NCBI GenBank assembly: GCA_016868315.1
Contig: VGHE01000004.1
Location: 208,000 to 271,999, forward strand
DNA length: 64,000 bases
Source of the DNA: Betaproteobacteria bacterium
GTDB taxonomy: Bacteria > Bdellovibrionota_B > Oligoflexia > Silvanigrellales > Silvanigrellaceae
Direction: 5' to 3'
This document shows, piece by piece, positions 1-8,989 of this stretch (the stretch's first letter is position 1; every line of letters begins with the position of its first letter). The translations under genes were made by a program, and so were the position numbers. Below the pieces are notes generated by a model. That model made no database searches, was not told where the DNA came from, and saw nothing but the letters and a program-made list of their open reading frames with translations.

Positions 1-116
1 TGGTGTTGCTTGAACCTCCCAGAATTGTTCCCAGGAAGAAATGTCCAGCACCGAAGTCCACATCAAGCCTGCTTTGCGAAGATGTTGGTCCAGCAGCGTT
101 TGAGGCTTGGAAAAAT

Positions 117-1172
117 TCAAGTTGTTTCCTTGTTTTTTGGAATGGCGTGGAGCGTGCGGTGCAGTCCGGGCGCTGTGCGGACGCGTCCGTGATTTTCCTC
201 TTCAGGGTCAGCATGCACGACGACATCGGCATCGAATCGTTCTTCGATTTTCTTTTCGATGTCTTCGGTAATTTCGTGAACAGTGCGGAAATCGAGATTT
301 GCTGGAAGAGTGATATGAAAGTCAATGAAATATCTGTGTCCGCTGCGTCGACCCCGGAAGTTGTGGACATCGATAATGAGCTCATTGCTGTCGCTAATGA
401 GCTTGAGCACATCTTCTTTCATGGATTCGGGCAGGTCGTGATCGAGTAGGTCATTGATGCTTGTGGACAGAAGTTTGAATCCTCCCCAGCCAATATTGAT
501 GGCGAAGACTCCTGCGAGGAGTGGGTCAAGCCAGGTTTTACCCGTGAATGCAATTGCAGCGAGAGAGAGTGCACTGGCAAGGTTAGCCATCACGTCGGTG
601 CGATAGTGTTCGGAGTCAGCGGCTAATGCAGGGCTGTTGTATTTGCGCGATGCGTGTTTGAGTCCACCCGTAATGACCCAGCTCGCCAGTGCTGCAACGA
701 TGAAAAAGGCAGCTGTTGGCCAAGGGTGCTGCATCACAGTTGGTGCGCCTTGCAGATCTTCCCAGAGCTTTTGTCCGCTCGAAATCATGATGAGAACGCC
801 GCCGCTAACAATCAGCGCTCCCTGCGCCAAGGCGGCCATTGATTCAGCTTTGCCATGACCGTAGGGGTGATTAGAGTCAGGGCTCTGTCGCGCAAAATGA
901 ATGACCTTCTGATTGAGTGCACTCACAAAGACATCGAGCGTGCTGTCCCAGGCTGACAGTGCAACAACCATAGAGCCGGTCATGAAAAAGAGAATGAGTT
1001 TGCAAAGTGCAAGGGCTCCGGCGCCCCATGCGGCATAGACAGCCGCACGTCGTGCACCTGAGGTTTTATCAGCGTGAGTAGAGATTTGTTGTGTCGCTGT
1101 TTGGAGCACGTTCATAGCCACCGTGGGTTTTTTCGACTGTGTGTGCCTTACCCACCGGCTGCCTGCGTTCAC
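117..1172 (-). CDS. Cation diffusion facilitator (FieF-like) metal exporter
   Basis: A CDF-family inner-membrane antiporter that would export divalent metals (Zn, Fe, Cd or similar) in exchange for protons. Several membrane segments are followed by a C-terminal cytoplasmic domain. The FieF-type metal-site motifs are visible: WDSTLD in the second membrane segment, HPYGHGKAE in the loop after it, and HYRTD later on. The C-terminal region (GRRSGHRYFIDFH, then VVVHADPEE) resembles the FieF dimerisation domain. The GTG start at 1172 overlaps the trmB stop as GTGA, suggesting translational coupling. An in-frame ATG at 1115 is the alternative start and would remove 19 residues that have no family equivalent. 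The substrate metal cannot be read from sequence. Confidence 0.88.
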   Translation of the reverse strand: MNAGSRWVRHTQSKKPTVAMNVLQTATQQISTHADKTSGARRAAVYAAWGAGALALCKLILFFMTGSMVVALSAWDSTLDVFVSALNQKVIHFARQSPDSNHPYGHGKAESMAALAQGALIVSGGVLIMISSGQKLWEDLQGAPTVMQHPWPTAAFFIVAALASWVITGGLKHASRKYNSPALAADSEHYRTDVMANLASALSLAAIAFTGKTWLDPLLAGVFAINIGWGGFKLLSTSINDLLDHDLPESMKEDVLKLISDSNELIIDVHNFRGRRSGHRYFIDFHITLPANLDFRTVHEITEDIEKKIEERFDADVVVHADPEEENHGRVRTAPGLHRTLHAIPKNKETT

Positions 1173-1861
1173 GACCGCGGGGGAGTGAAGACGCGACGAT
1201 AGATGGGAAGATTTTTTCCAATGAAGAGTGCCTCAAAAACCGTTGTGTAGGGAAGAGGCTCGAGCCCACTCGGGACGACATCGGGTGCAGATTCACCCCA
1301 GTGGAGCGTGCGGCCGAGGTCCTGCACGCATTCAAAATAATCGAGGCTGTCGGTTTTGAACCAGAAAAATCCCTTCTGAGGCTCAAGTTTATCGGCCAAC
1401 AGGCGGAGGAAGGGTTCCTGGACGAGGCGGTTTTTGCGTTGCTTCTTTTTAGGCCAGGGGTCGGGGAAAAATACACACAGCCCCGAAAGTGAGCCTGCGG
1501 GCAATTGAGAGATTGCCAGATGCGCATCACTGATGAGGATCTTGGCGTTGTCGAGCCCGAGATTTTTGATTTTTCGAGCGGCTTTGACCGTGCGTTTGTA
1601 TGTGATGTCTATTCCTAGAACATTCCAGTCTGGATTGTTCTGTGCAAATTCCAGGACGTTCTTGCCCATGTAGCAGCCGGCCTCAATCAGCAACGGCTTG
1701 GTTGTGTCTTTAAACACATCGCGGTTACGTTCTGCCCATTCACTGGCTGTGAGCAGGATGCCCTGGTAGTCCATCGCTTCATACAAATACGGGTTGAAGT
1801 GTTTGTCGGGGGCCGCCTGTCCGTTTTTCATGCGCTCCACCAACATTCCCGCTTGTTTCAT
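1169..1861 (-). CDS. trmB: tRNA (guanine-N7-)-methyltransferase
   Basis: TrmB uses SAM to methylate N7 of guanine 46 in the tRNA variable loop. The diagnostic FPDPWPKKKQRKNRLV block is present, as is a Rossmann SAM site (LIEAGCYMGKNVLEFA) followed by an acidic strand end (VLGIDI). The ATG at 1861 is chosen because GGGGAGGGAG lies just upstream; the longer open frame back to 1996 has no family similarity. At 230 residues it is normal for the family. It is first in a two-gene minus-strand unit with the CDF transporter and is divergent from the OmpA-like gene at 2012. Confidence 0.93.
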   Translation of the reverse strand: MKQAGMLVERMKNGQAAPDKHFNPYLYEAMDYQGILLTASEWAERNRDVFKDTTKPLLIEAGCYMGKNVLEFAQNNPDWNVLGIDITYKRTVKAARKIKNLGLDNAKILISDAHLAISQLPAGSLSGLCVFFPDPWPKKKQRKNRLVQEPFLRLLADKLEPQKGFFWFKTDSLDYFECVQDLGRTLHWGESAPDVVPSGLEPLPYTTVFEALFIGKNLPIYRRVFTPPRS

Positions 1862-2011
1862 GGCCTGCTCCCTCCCCGACGCTCGGGTTCGTTTTTTTGA
1901 AGTCAAAACCTCCGTAAATGCTGAAAATTTTGCATTCCAACAGTAGAGGCCTGCGTACCGATACGCCTCGCAGAGCAAGACGCGCAGAGTGCGCATGGAA
2001 GGGGAGCCATA

Positions 2012-2911
2012 ATGAGGCTTAACAACCGACTCAAGACCGGAATTGCACTTGTGCGAGGAAAGCCCATGGGCTGGCCACGCCGCCTGTTTAACACCTCATT
2101 ATTACTGGTATCCCTCTTGGGCGCCGAGGCAGCCCTCGCGTCGGGAAAAGCCTGTTCGCAAGATGCCATGAGCGCCCTTCCCGACCAGCCTGTGGCTCTG
2201 ACCCGTGTTGAAAAGGCGGAAGACGGTCGGGTTCGTGTGATGTGGCCACTGCGGCTTTCGTCTGACGAGGGCGAAGTGTCAGCAGCTCCAAGGCATCTTC
2301 AGGCGGGCGCTGAGTTCGATGTCCTGCGCTGTTTGCCTCCGGGGCGCTGGGTTTCCTTGGGTCATGGCGAGGTTGTTGCGCGCAATGGCGGTCTGGTTGA
2401 AGGAGCCTTGGAAGTGGCAGGTGAAAGTGTGTCCGTGGACAGCGGTGTTCAGGCAGAACTTGTCTCCACCGGAAATCTTCACCCGACCCCCATGGTAGGT
2501 GATTTGGTTGTGGTGCGTCAGAAAGAAATCTCACAGAAGCACGGCGTGAGCCCGCGTGTGACTCTTCCTGTCGATGAGCTTTTTGGTGGCACTGCCGAAG
2601 GCAGTCCGATTGAACTCACTCGATTCGGCCAGGATTCTTTGAAGCGTGTTCTGCTCAGTGCATTTGCTCAAGCGCGTGGCCGACTTCTCGTTGAGGTTCA
2701 TGCGCGGCGCACCGGTTCACGCACAAAGCTGCGTGACGAGACAACTCAGAGAGCCAAGAACATCGAACGCTATTTGCGTTATGAATTCTCTCTCGACAAA
2801 GAGCAGGTTGTTTCTGTTGGTATGGGATCAGATACATATATTCCTGGAATGATCGATGCCGATGCTCCTGCTGATTTTGTTGTGTTGAGAATGTTGCCCG
2901 GAAAGTACTGA
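2012..2911 (+). CDS. Secreted protein with degenerate OmpA-like C-terminal domain
   Basis: A 299-residue exported protein of unknown role. A basic N-terminus and hydrophobic stretch (FNTSLLLVSLLGAEAALA) form a probable signal peptide. The middle is not recognised. The last ~100 residues have the OmpA peptidoglycan-binding layout: a start like ELTRFGQDSLKRVL, then LLVEVHARRTGS, then RAKNIERYLRYEF, then a VVSVGMGSD strand. The usual GH-D motif is replaced by VHARR, so peptidoglycan binding is uncertain. GGAAGGGGAG sits six bases before the ATG. A strong hairpin terminator follows at 2952. Confidence 0.6.
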   Translation: MRLNNRLKTGIALVRGKPMGWPRRLFNTSLLLVSLLGAEAALASGKACSQDAMSALPDQPVALTRVEKAEDGRVRVMWPLRLSSDEGEVSAAPRHLQAGAEFDVLRCLPPGRWVSLGHGEVVARNGGLVEGALEVAGESVSVDSGVQAELVSTGNLHPTPMVGDLVVVRQKEISQKHGVSPRVTLPVDELFGGTAEGSPIELTRFGQDSLKRVLLSAFAQARGRLLVEVHARRTGSRTKLRDETTQRAKNIERYLRYEFSLDKEQVVSVGMGSDTYIPGMIDADAPADFVVLRMLPGKY

Positions 2912-2951
2912 CAGATAAATCTGAGTCAAAAAGAAGAAGTTTGCGCAAAAA

Positions 2952-2985
2952 AAGCGAGGTCACCTGAGAGTGGCCTCGCTTTTTT
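2952..2985. terminator. Bidirectional intrinsic terminator
   Basis: A 12-bp stem (2952-2963 with 2970-2981, one G-U pair) closes a 6-base loop. It is flanked by an A-run on the left and a T-run on the right, so it can end transcription from both the convergent gene ending at 2911 and the one ending at 3004. Confidence 0.85.
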
Positions 2986-3003
2986 GCCTGTGTATTGTCA
3001 ACT

Positions 3004-4245
3004 TCATTTAATGAGCGAGAGAGCTTCGTCTTCTGTGAGCTCTTTGCCCGATGGAATGGAATCCACTTGGGCAGAGGTCATGTCGGTGATGTTGACGCCC
3101 TGTTCGGAGAAACGCTGTTGAATGGCGATGGGCAGTTCCTTCAAAGGTCGTTTTTGGCAATTTGTGATGTAAAAAAGCTGAGAATAAAATGAAACAACTT
3201 TGTTGTTAAATTGTTTGCAGAGCTTTTTGCCATCGACTTTGGTTGTCTTGCCAGATGATTCGGGGAGTGCCTCAAGATCCTCTGCCGAGCGCACAGGTTT
3301 TGCCTTGCCGTCGGCACTTCCCAAAGGACTCAGGGCGGAGTCACCAACAATCCTGTAGAGCGCCCCGACTTCGCGATCGTAGCTGCCCTCAATAGTTTTA
3401 CCTTCATCGAGTTTATCGAGCTGCTCCGGTGACACCGTGAGAACAGGTGCATTGCGCTTGTTGTGAGCCTGGAGTTCGACATAGCTCGAGAAAGCTCTTT
3501 TCTTGCAGTTTTCAATAACAAAATAGTCGGTGCCGGTGGAGGTTACGTAACGACCATTTAGCTCGCGGCAGACTTTAGAGGTTGTGAAATTTTGTTGTTG
3601 TTTTCCAACCCAAGGTTCCCCAAAGGGAATCAAGCGGTAGACGTGCGCAGGAACCTCGGCCACAGTTTTGCGCTGCTTGTATACGAGTTCATTCAGTAGG
3701 TCTACATCTTCGATCGGGCGCTGAACGCATCCTGAAACAAAAGAGGCTGTATCGTAGTACGTGACGACCTTGCCCTCGAGCAGCATACAAGCTTCTTGTT
3801 TGGTTTTGACAGCATCGAACTTCTGCACCGCTCTCAGTTCGAGTGGAACCTTTTGAAGCAGTTCGGAGCGTTTTTTCGTTTTTTGATCGGTTGCCTTGGC
3901 TGCTTCACTGTTGGTTTCTGGTTTGGCGAGTGCTGGAGCCTGGGGCAGCGGCAGGTCGATTTTCTCGCCCTTTTTTTCGGTTGTGTTGCCGGCCTTCGCG
4001 GCGGGTGTTGCCTCCGCCTTGGTGTCTTTGGCTGGCGGCGGAGCCTCCTTTTGTTGGGCTTGGGCAAAAGAGTGAGCTCGCTCCCAGCCCAAACCCAGGC
4101 ACAAGAGTGTGCCCACGAATGGCGCAAATTTTGGGTTCTTTTCGCTCAATTCTTTCAGGAAGCTCACCTTCAACTCCTTCATGCTGCGTTCGCGCAGAGA
4201 ATGGGTCGGTTGCATTGGCACTTGGCTTGAGGTCGAGAGACTCAC
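3004..4245 (-). CDS. Secreted/anchored protein with three cysteine-pair repeats
   Basis: A 413-residue protein of no recognised family. A hydrophobic segment near residues 40-53 could be a signal anchor. It is followed by a low-complexity Ala/Pro/Lys/Glu linker (about 63-130). The rest holds three copies of a module with two cysteines 20-21 residues apart (C153-C173, C226-C247, C343-C363), each with a G/N-K/R-V/Y-V pattern after the first Cys and an R/K-rich tail after the second. Disulfides in the periplasm are a reasonable inference. The start is uncertain: ATGs at 4245, 4215 and 4182 all lack a strong ribosome binding site, and the 4182 start (MKELKVSFLKEL) would place the hydrophobic segment nearer the N-terminus. 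Confidence 0.6.
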   Translation of the reverse strand: MSLSTSSQVPMQPTHSLRERSMKELKVSFLKELSEKNPKFAPFVGTLLCLGLGWERAHSFAQAQQKEAPPPAKDTKAEATPAAKAGNTTEKKGEKIDLPLPQAPALAKPETNSEAAKATDQKTKKRSELLQKVPLELRAVQKFDAVKTKQEACMLLEGKVVTYYDTASFVSGCVQRPIEDVDLLNELVYKQRKTVAEVPAHVYRLIPFGEPWVGKQQQNFTTSKVCRELNGRYVTSTGTDYFVIENCKKRAFSSYVELQAHNKRNAPVLTVSPEQLDKLDEGKTIEGSYDREVGALYRIVGDSALSPLGSADGKAKPVRSAEDLEALPESSGKTTKVDGKKLCKQFNNKVVSFYSQLFYITNCQKRPLKELPIAIQQRFSEQGVNITDMTSAQVDSIPSGKELTEDEALSLIK

Positions 4246-4337
4246 ATGTCAGACTTCAACGAGTCTTTCCCGATTTCACACCCGTGCGATGCATGCTTTT
4301 TCCGCGCAGGATGTCTGCTGATCGGTCTGGAGATCGT

Positions 4338-5135
4338 ATGCAAGTCACCAAGGACGCCAGAACTATTGTTGATGTTGTGGATTTTCACAAGTCCTACGAT
4401 GGTCGTTCAGTGCTGAGCGGTGTCAACCTGAGGGTTGAGCGGGGCGAGCATCTCTCGATTCTTGGGCCAGGTGGCTGTGGGAAAAGCACCTTGCTAAAGG
4501 GGCTTCTTGGTTTGGTGGCGCCCGACAAGGGGAGCGTTACGCTGTTTGGTAAGAATTTGCAGACTCTGGGAAGCGAAGAGCGCAATGCTCTGCTGCGTCG
4601 GGTCGGCATGGCATTTCAGTTGGGTGCGTTGTTTGATTTCATGACCGTGCGCGAAAATATTCTCTTTGCCATGGAGAACATGACCAGCCTTTCAGCCTAT
4701 GACATGGAAGAGCGGGTTCATCGCATGCTTGCGAGCGTGAACCTCCCGGCCGCGGCACGGAAGTTGCCCAGTGAGCTCTCCGGCGGGATGCGTCGTCGCG
4801 TGGGGATTGTGCGCGCGTTGGCCACATCACCCGACCTCGCGCTTCTCGATGAGCCGACGGCTGGTCTCGATCCCGTGACGTCGGCCGTCGTGATTTCGAT
4901 GATACATAAGCTAGCTGCTGAAATTGGCAGCAGTCTGGTGTGTGTAACCTCGAGCGTCGAGGTCGCCTTTACGTTTGCTCCAAGAGTGGCCATTCTGAAC
5001 GAGGGGCGGCTCATCGCTAAAGGGACATGGGAAGAGTTGCATAATCTCCACGATCCGTGGATCACTCACTTCTTGGATGTGCGCGGGTATAAGCCCAACC
5101 AAAGCACCGAACAGGAAGCCTCAAACTATGCCTAG
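4338..5135 (+). CDS. MlaF/Ttg2A-type ABC transporter ATPase
   Basis: ATPase subunit of an MCE/Mla-type lipid transporter by similarity. Walker A is GPGGCGKS (residues 43-50). A VGMAFQLGALFDFMTVREN Q-loop region is typical of MlaF. The signature is LSGGMRRRVGIVRA and Walker B leads into DEPTAGLDP. The ATG at 4338 has GGAG five bases upstream; the open frame extends further upstream but only antisense to the previous gene. No permease (MlaE) or MCE protein gene lies nearby, so its partners must be encoded elsewhere. Its 3' end overlaps the next gene by 8 bases. Confidence 0.85.
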   Translation: MQVTKDARTIVDVVDFHKSYDGRSVLSGVNLRVERGEHLSILGPGGCGKSTLLKGLLGLVAPDKGSVTLFGKNLQTLGSEERNALLRRVGMAFQLGALFDFMTVRENILFAMENMTSLSAYDMEERVHRMLASVNLPAAARKLPSELSGGMRRRVGIVRALATSPDLALLDEPTAGLDPVTSAVVISMIHKLAAEIGSSLVCVTSSVEVAFTFAPRVAILNEGRLIAKGTWEELHNLHDPWITHFLDVRGYKPNQSTEQEASNYA

Positions 5136-8022
5136 GTCGCCGACTTCGTCTTCACTCTCGGTCAGCAATGATTCCATTCATTGTGAAGGCGTTAAGACGC
5201 ACAACCTCAAGAATCTGAAGCTCGATATTCCTCTCGGTAAGTGGGTTGCTGTCACGGGTGTGTCTGGAAGTGGTAAGAGCTCACTGGTCTTTGACACCAT
5301 CTACGCCGAGGCGCAGCGCCGTTTTCTTGAAACCTTGGGCACCTACGAACGGCAATTTCTTCAGGGCTTGCCTGCCGGCGATTTCGAGGCCATTGAAAAT
5401 GTTCCAGCCGCGGTTGCCTTGAAACAGACCAATCGCTCCACTGACCCACGTTCGGTGATTGGCACAAGCTCCGATGTCTTCGATCCGCTGCGGATTTCCT
5501 TTGTCACATTAATGGACGAGAGCTGCGCAAAATGTGGTTCTGCGGCTGAAACCCATTCTGTGAACGAACTGCTCGCGCACCTGAACGCTGCTTTTGCAAA
5601 GAGTTCAACAACAGAGAACTATAAAATCCTAGCCATCCCTTTCGCGCTGTCTGATGAACTGAAAGAGCGAAAAACTCTGTTTGAGAGTTTTCTGCTTGAG
5701 GGTTTTACCAAGATCATCGCAGATGGGGTCATTCTTGAAATCGAGGATATTCTCGCACAAAGCGGTCAGCTCCAAAAATTACCTTCCGACGTTTTGGTTG
5801 TGCTCGATCGTCTTTCGGCGGACTCCTCCTCCGACGAACTTCGCAATCGTGCCGATTCTGTATGGAGTCAGGTGCGTTTTTCGAATCGTTTTTCGACTCT
5901 CCAAATGCTGAATTACAATGCCGACACGGAGAAGGTCACGCACGAACAGCTGTTCCGTGTGCAGCCGTTTTGCCACAGCTGTAATCAGCCCACCGCCTTG
6001 ATTCAAACGTCGGATCTCGATTGGCAAAGTGTTCTTGGCTCATGCCGGACGTGTCGTGGTCTTGGGAATGTTCCCATTCTCGATGAGGCTAAAATTATCC
6101 CTGACCCGCGCTTGAGCTTAAATCAGGGTGCAATCAAACCCTGGGCATCAGACGTTTTCGGGTGGATGAACGACGAACTCATTTCTGCCTGCCGTTCTCT
6201 TGGTATTCCCGTGGGAACGGCGTGGAATAAATTGAGCGAAGAACAACGAAAAGTAATTTGGTCAGGTGCTCCTCAGGGTACAGAGGGTGAAAAGGGAGCA
6301 CGTCGCCCCTCAAAATTCGTTAGCATTGAGGAATTTTTTGCGGCGCTAGAGGCAGAGCGCTACAAACAACAATCGCGTATCCTTCTTGCCAAGTATCGGC
6401 GTTACGTCACTTGTGCCGATTGCTCTGGCTCGCGTCTTGGTTCAGCTGGCCGTCAGGCACGTTGTGGAACAACCCGCTATGGCGACTTGATGCATGGAGA
6501 AATTGCCTCTGTGCAGCGCTGGATGAACAGTGTCCGCGAGGAAAAAAAATACCAGCATCGGTTGGTGGGTTTAAAAGAGATTTGGGCTGAGTTGCAGCGC
6601 AAGATCGATCTTCTTGTACGTTTGGGTTTGGGATCAAGCACGCTCTCGCGCCGCTGTAAAACACTCAGTGGTGGCGAATATCAGCGCGTTCTCCTGACGC
6701 GCGTGATTGGTAATGGACTCACCGATGCACTTTATGTTTTGGATGAGCCGAGTGTTGGATTAGGGCGGGCTGAAATTCCTGAACTTGTCTCGTGTTTGAA
6801 GGATCTGCGCGACCTGGGCAATACGGTGCTGATGGTCGAGCACGACCCTGAGCTCGTGCAGCAGGCCGATGTTTGGATTGAACTCGGTCCGGGTGGCGGA
6901 AGCCGTGGTGGTGAGCTTATCACTCAGGCATCCACAGGCGAGCCTGAATCTGCGCGCATGGACGTCAAGACTCTTTCCCTTGAGCGCATTCGTCGCTGCG
7001 AGCAGCCTGTGCAATTTCAGCCGTCACAAAAAAAAACATCTTCAAAATCTCTGTGGCTCAAAGGATTTTCGATGCACAACTGCAGAGACATTGATCTGCA
7101 GATACCACTTGGTCAGCTGACGGTGGTTGGCGGTGCAAGCGGCGCGGGAAAGTCGACACTGATTCACTGTGGACTCGAGGCAGCTCTCGAATGGCTTACC
7201 GACAAAGGGTTGAGCTCAAACGATCGCGTTGATCCCGATGAGGGGCGTGGGCTTTGGAGTGAGCTTGCGGTGCCCGCTGACTTCTTCGATGCGCATGACA
7301 TTGTCAGTGTCGAGCAGCGCGCTATGCACCGCTCGATTACGAGTGTGCCTGCAACTGTTCTGGGGCTGATGGACTTGCTCCGCAAGCAGTTTGCACAAAC
7401 AGCTGAGGCAAAGCTCAACGATTTGATGCCGAGTGATTTTTCATTCAACGGTGCGGGTGCATGTGGAGAGTGTGGCGGCAAGGGCTTTATCCGTGAAGAT
7501 TTATTCTTCCTGGGTGAAGTCGACAAGGAATGTCCAGAATGCCACGGCGGCCGTTACCGGCGCGACGTACTCAAGGTGCAATGGCGCGGCAAGAGCATTC
7601 AGCAGTGGTTGGAAACGAGTCTGGAAGATTGTCTTGTGGAATTGGGTCAGGAGACTGGTTTTCGTAAAAGTCTTGCGATTGCCGTGCGGCTGGGTTTGGG
7701 ACACTTGCCTTTGGGTGTGCCCACCTCCTTCATTTCAGGGGGTGAGGCGCAGCGACTTCGCCTGTGCGCGGCTCTGACCAAGGGAACCAAAAAGCTATTT
7801 TGTATTTTGGATGAGCCGACGCGTGGACTGTCAGAAAAGGACATTGGTCAGCTGTTGAAGACCTTGCAGGATCTGACCCGCGAAGGGCATACCTTTGTTG
7901 TTGTAGAGCATCATCTTGCCTTCCACGAATACGCCGACCAGTTTGTGCTGCTCGGCCCAGGGAGCGGCCTTGAGGGTGGACGCATTGTAAAACGCGAAGT
8001 GAATTTGGAATCGGAGGGCTGA
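5128..8022 (+). CDS. UvrA-family ABC ATPase, divergent
   Basis: A 964-residue protein with the UvrA double-ABC plan. First half: GVSGSGKS Walker A (44-51), the UvrA-type AQRRFLETLGTYERQFL segment, a probable UvrB-binding region, a CHSC...CRTC zinc module, LSGGEYQRVLL signature and VLDEPSVGL Walker B. Second half: GASGAGKS, CGECGGKG...CPECHGGRY zinc module, ISGGEAQRLRL and ILDEPTRGL. UvrA detects bulky DNA lesions and loads UvrB. The SPIGRTPRSNP block of canonical UvrA is replaced by HRSITSVPATVLG, and the protein stops soon after the last ABC motif. It may therefore be a paralogue rather than the main repair protein. AGGAAG precedes the ATG, which lies inside the mlaF-like gene. Confidence 0.8.
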   Translation: MPRSPTSSSLSVSNDSIHCEGVKTHNLKNLKLDIPLGKWVAVTGVSGSGKSSLVFDTIYAEAQRRFLETLGTYERQFLQGLPAGDFEAIENVPAAVALKQTNRSTDPRSVIGTSSDVFDPLRISFVTLMDESCAKCGSAAETHSVNELLAHLNAAFAKSSTTENYKILAIPFALSDELKERKTLFESFLLEGFTKIIADGVILEIEDILAQSGQLQKLPSDVLVVLDRLSADSSSDELRNRADSVWSQVRFSNRFSTLQMLNYNADTEKVTHEQLFRVQPFCHSCNQPTALIQTSDLDWQSVLGSCRTCRGLGNVPILDEAKIIPDPRLSLNQGAIKPWASDVFGWMNDELISACRSLGIPVGTAWNKLSEEQRKVIWSGAPQGTEGEKGARRPSKFVSIEEFFAALEAERYKQQSRILLAKYRRYVTCADCSGSRLGSAGRQARCGTTRYGDLMHGEIASVQRWMNSVREEKKYQHRLVGLKEIWAELQRKIDLLVRLGLGSSTLSRRCKTLSGGEYQRVLLTRVIGNGLTDALYVLDEPSVGLGRAEIPELVSCLKDLRDLGNTVLMVEHDPELVQQADVWIELGPGGGSRGGELITQASTGEPESARMDVKTLSLERIRRCEQPVQFQPSQKKTSSKSLWLKGFSMHNCRDIDLQIPLGQLTVVGGASGAGKSTLIHCGLEAALEWLTDKGLSSNDRVDPDEGRGLWSELAVPADFFDAHDIVSVEQRAMHRSITSVPATVLGLMDLLRKQFAQTAEAKLNDLMPSDFSFNGAGACGECGGKGFIREDLFFLGEVDKECPECHGGRYRRDVLKVQWRGKSIQQWLETSLEDCLVELGQETGFRKSLAIAVRLGLGHLPLGVPTSFISGGEAQRLRLCAALTKGTKKLFCILDEPTRGLSEKDIGQLLKTLQDLTREGHTFVVVEHHLAFHEYADQFVLLGPGSGLEGGRIVKREVNLESEG

Positions 8023-8024
8023 AA

Positions 8025-8978
8025 GTGGCTTTTTTGGGCAAGAGTGAGTTTCCCTTGTTGCGGATGCTGGGGGTCGAGTCTAAACAAATCAATGTCGTCG
8101 ACCGCCGCAGCAACGAAAGTTTTGTGGAGAAGGTTTACGGCGATGATGTGATGAAAGTGTTTTACGGTCATCCCGCTGGATTGGCTGTGACCACAAAACT
8201 TCTCACCAACCGCGTGCTCAGCAATATTTATGGTGCCTACAACGACTCAGCTGCCAGCAAGCACAAGATTGAAGATTTTGTTGAGGCTCTTGGAATCGAC
8301 ATCACGGAGTGCAGCAAAGACCTTGTTGAATACGTGAGCTTCAATGACTTCTTTGCGCGTAAGCTCAGACCCGGTGCACGTGTTATTACAGAGGAAGATA
8401 AGGCGGTTGCTTCGCCCGGTGATGGCCGTCTGCTTGTTTTTCCGCAAATTGATGACGCAACAGTTTCGTACGTCAAGTGGGCTCCTATTTCGCTGTTCGA
8501 CCTTTTCAATAAGAATCAGGAACTCGCTGATCGCTACCGCAATGGCGCATGTGCTGTGCTGCGTTTGTGTCCAGCGGATTATCACCGTTTTCACTTTCCG
8601 GTCGCAGGCAAGGTCGGGATCACCAAGACCGTTCCTGGGTTGTTGCACAGTGTGAGTCCGTATGCCCTTGAACAGGGACTGCCTGTGTATTGTTTGAACA
8701 AGCGCACTCTTTGTGAACTGAAGACCAACGAAATGGGTACGATTCTTCAAATGGAGATTGGTGCTTTGTTTGTGGGTTCGATTGTTCAGACCTATCGTGC
8801 CGGCACTCAGGTTCAGCGTGGCGATGAGAAAGGTTATTTCAAGTTCGGTGGGAGCACCTGCATTTTGTTCTTTGAAAAGGGCACCGTCCAGTTCGATGAT
8901 GATCTTGTTCGTAATTCCCAAAATGGTCTCGAAACTCTCGTGAAGATGGGCGAGCGCCTCGCAATGTCGCTGCGGTGA
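8025..8978 (+). CDS. psd: Phosphatidylserine decarboxylase proenzyme
   Basis: Makes phosphatidylethanolamine from phosphatidylserine at the inner membrane. The 317-residue protein has the family core YVSFNDFFARKL, the region PADYHRFHFPVAG, and the self-cleavage motif GGST at 275-278, where Ser277 would become the pyruvoyl group of the small subunit. The length and N-terminal half match the larger Psd subgroup seen in clostridia and chlamydiae. The GTG start at 8025 is 2 bases after the uvrA-like stop, with GGAGG at 8013-8017. Tight spacing suggests one transcript with its neighbours. Confidence 0.92.
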   Translation: MAFLGKSEFPLLRMLGVESKQINVVDRRSNESFVEKVYGDDVMKVFYGHPAGLAVTTKLLTNRVLSNIYGAYNDSAASKHKIEDFVEALGIDITECSKDLVEYVSFNDFFARKLRPGARVITEEDKAVASPGDGRLLVFPQIDDATVSYVKWAPISLFDLFNKNQELADRYRNGACAVLRLCPADYHRFHFPVAGKVGITKTVPGLLHSVSPYALEQGLPVYCLNKRTLCELKTNEMGTILQMEIGALFVGSIVQTYRAGTQVQRGDEKGYFKFGGSTCILFFEKGTVQFDDDLVRNSQNGLETLVKMGERLAMSLR

Positions 8979-8989
8979 GGGTGGAGGCG

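Noticed and set aside
3843..4337. Upstream extension of the MlaF-like frame to a 430-residue protein
   Set aside because: The extension is antisense to the cysteine-repeat protein and lacks similarity to ABC ATPases; the ATG at 4338 has a good ribosome binding site.
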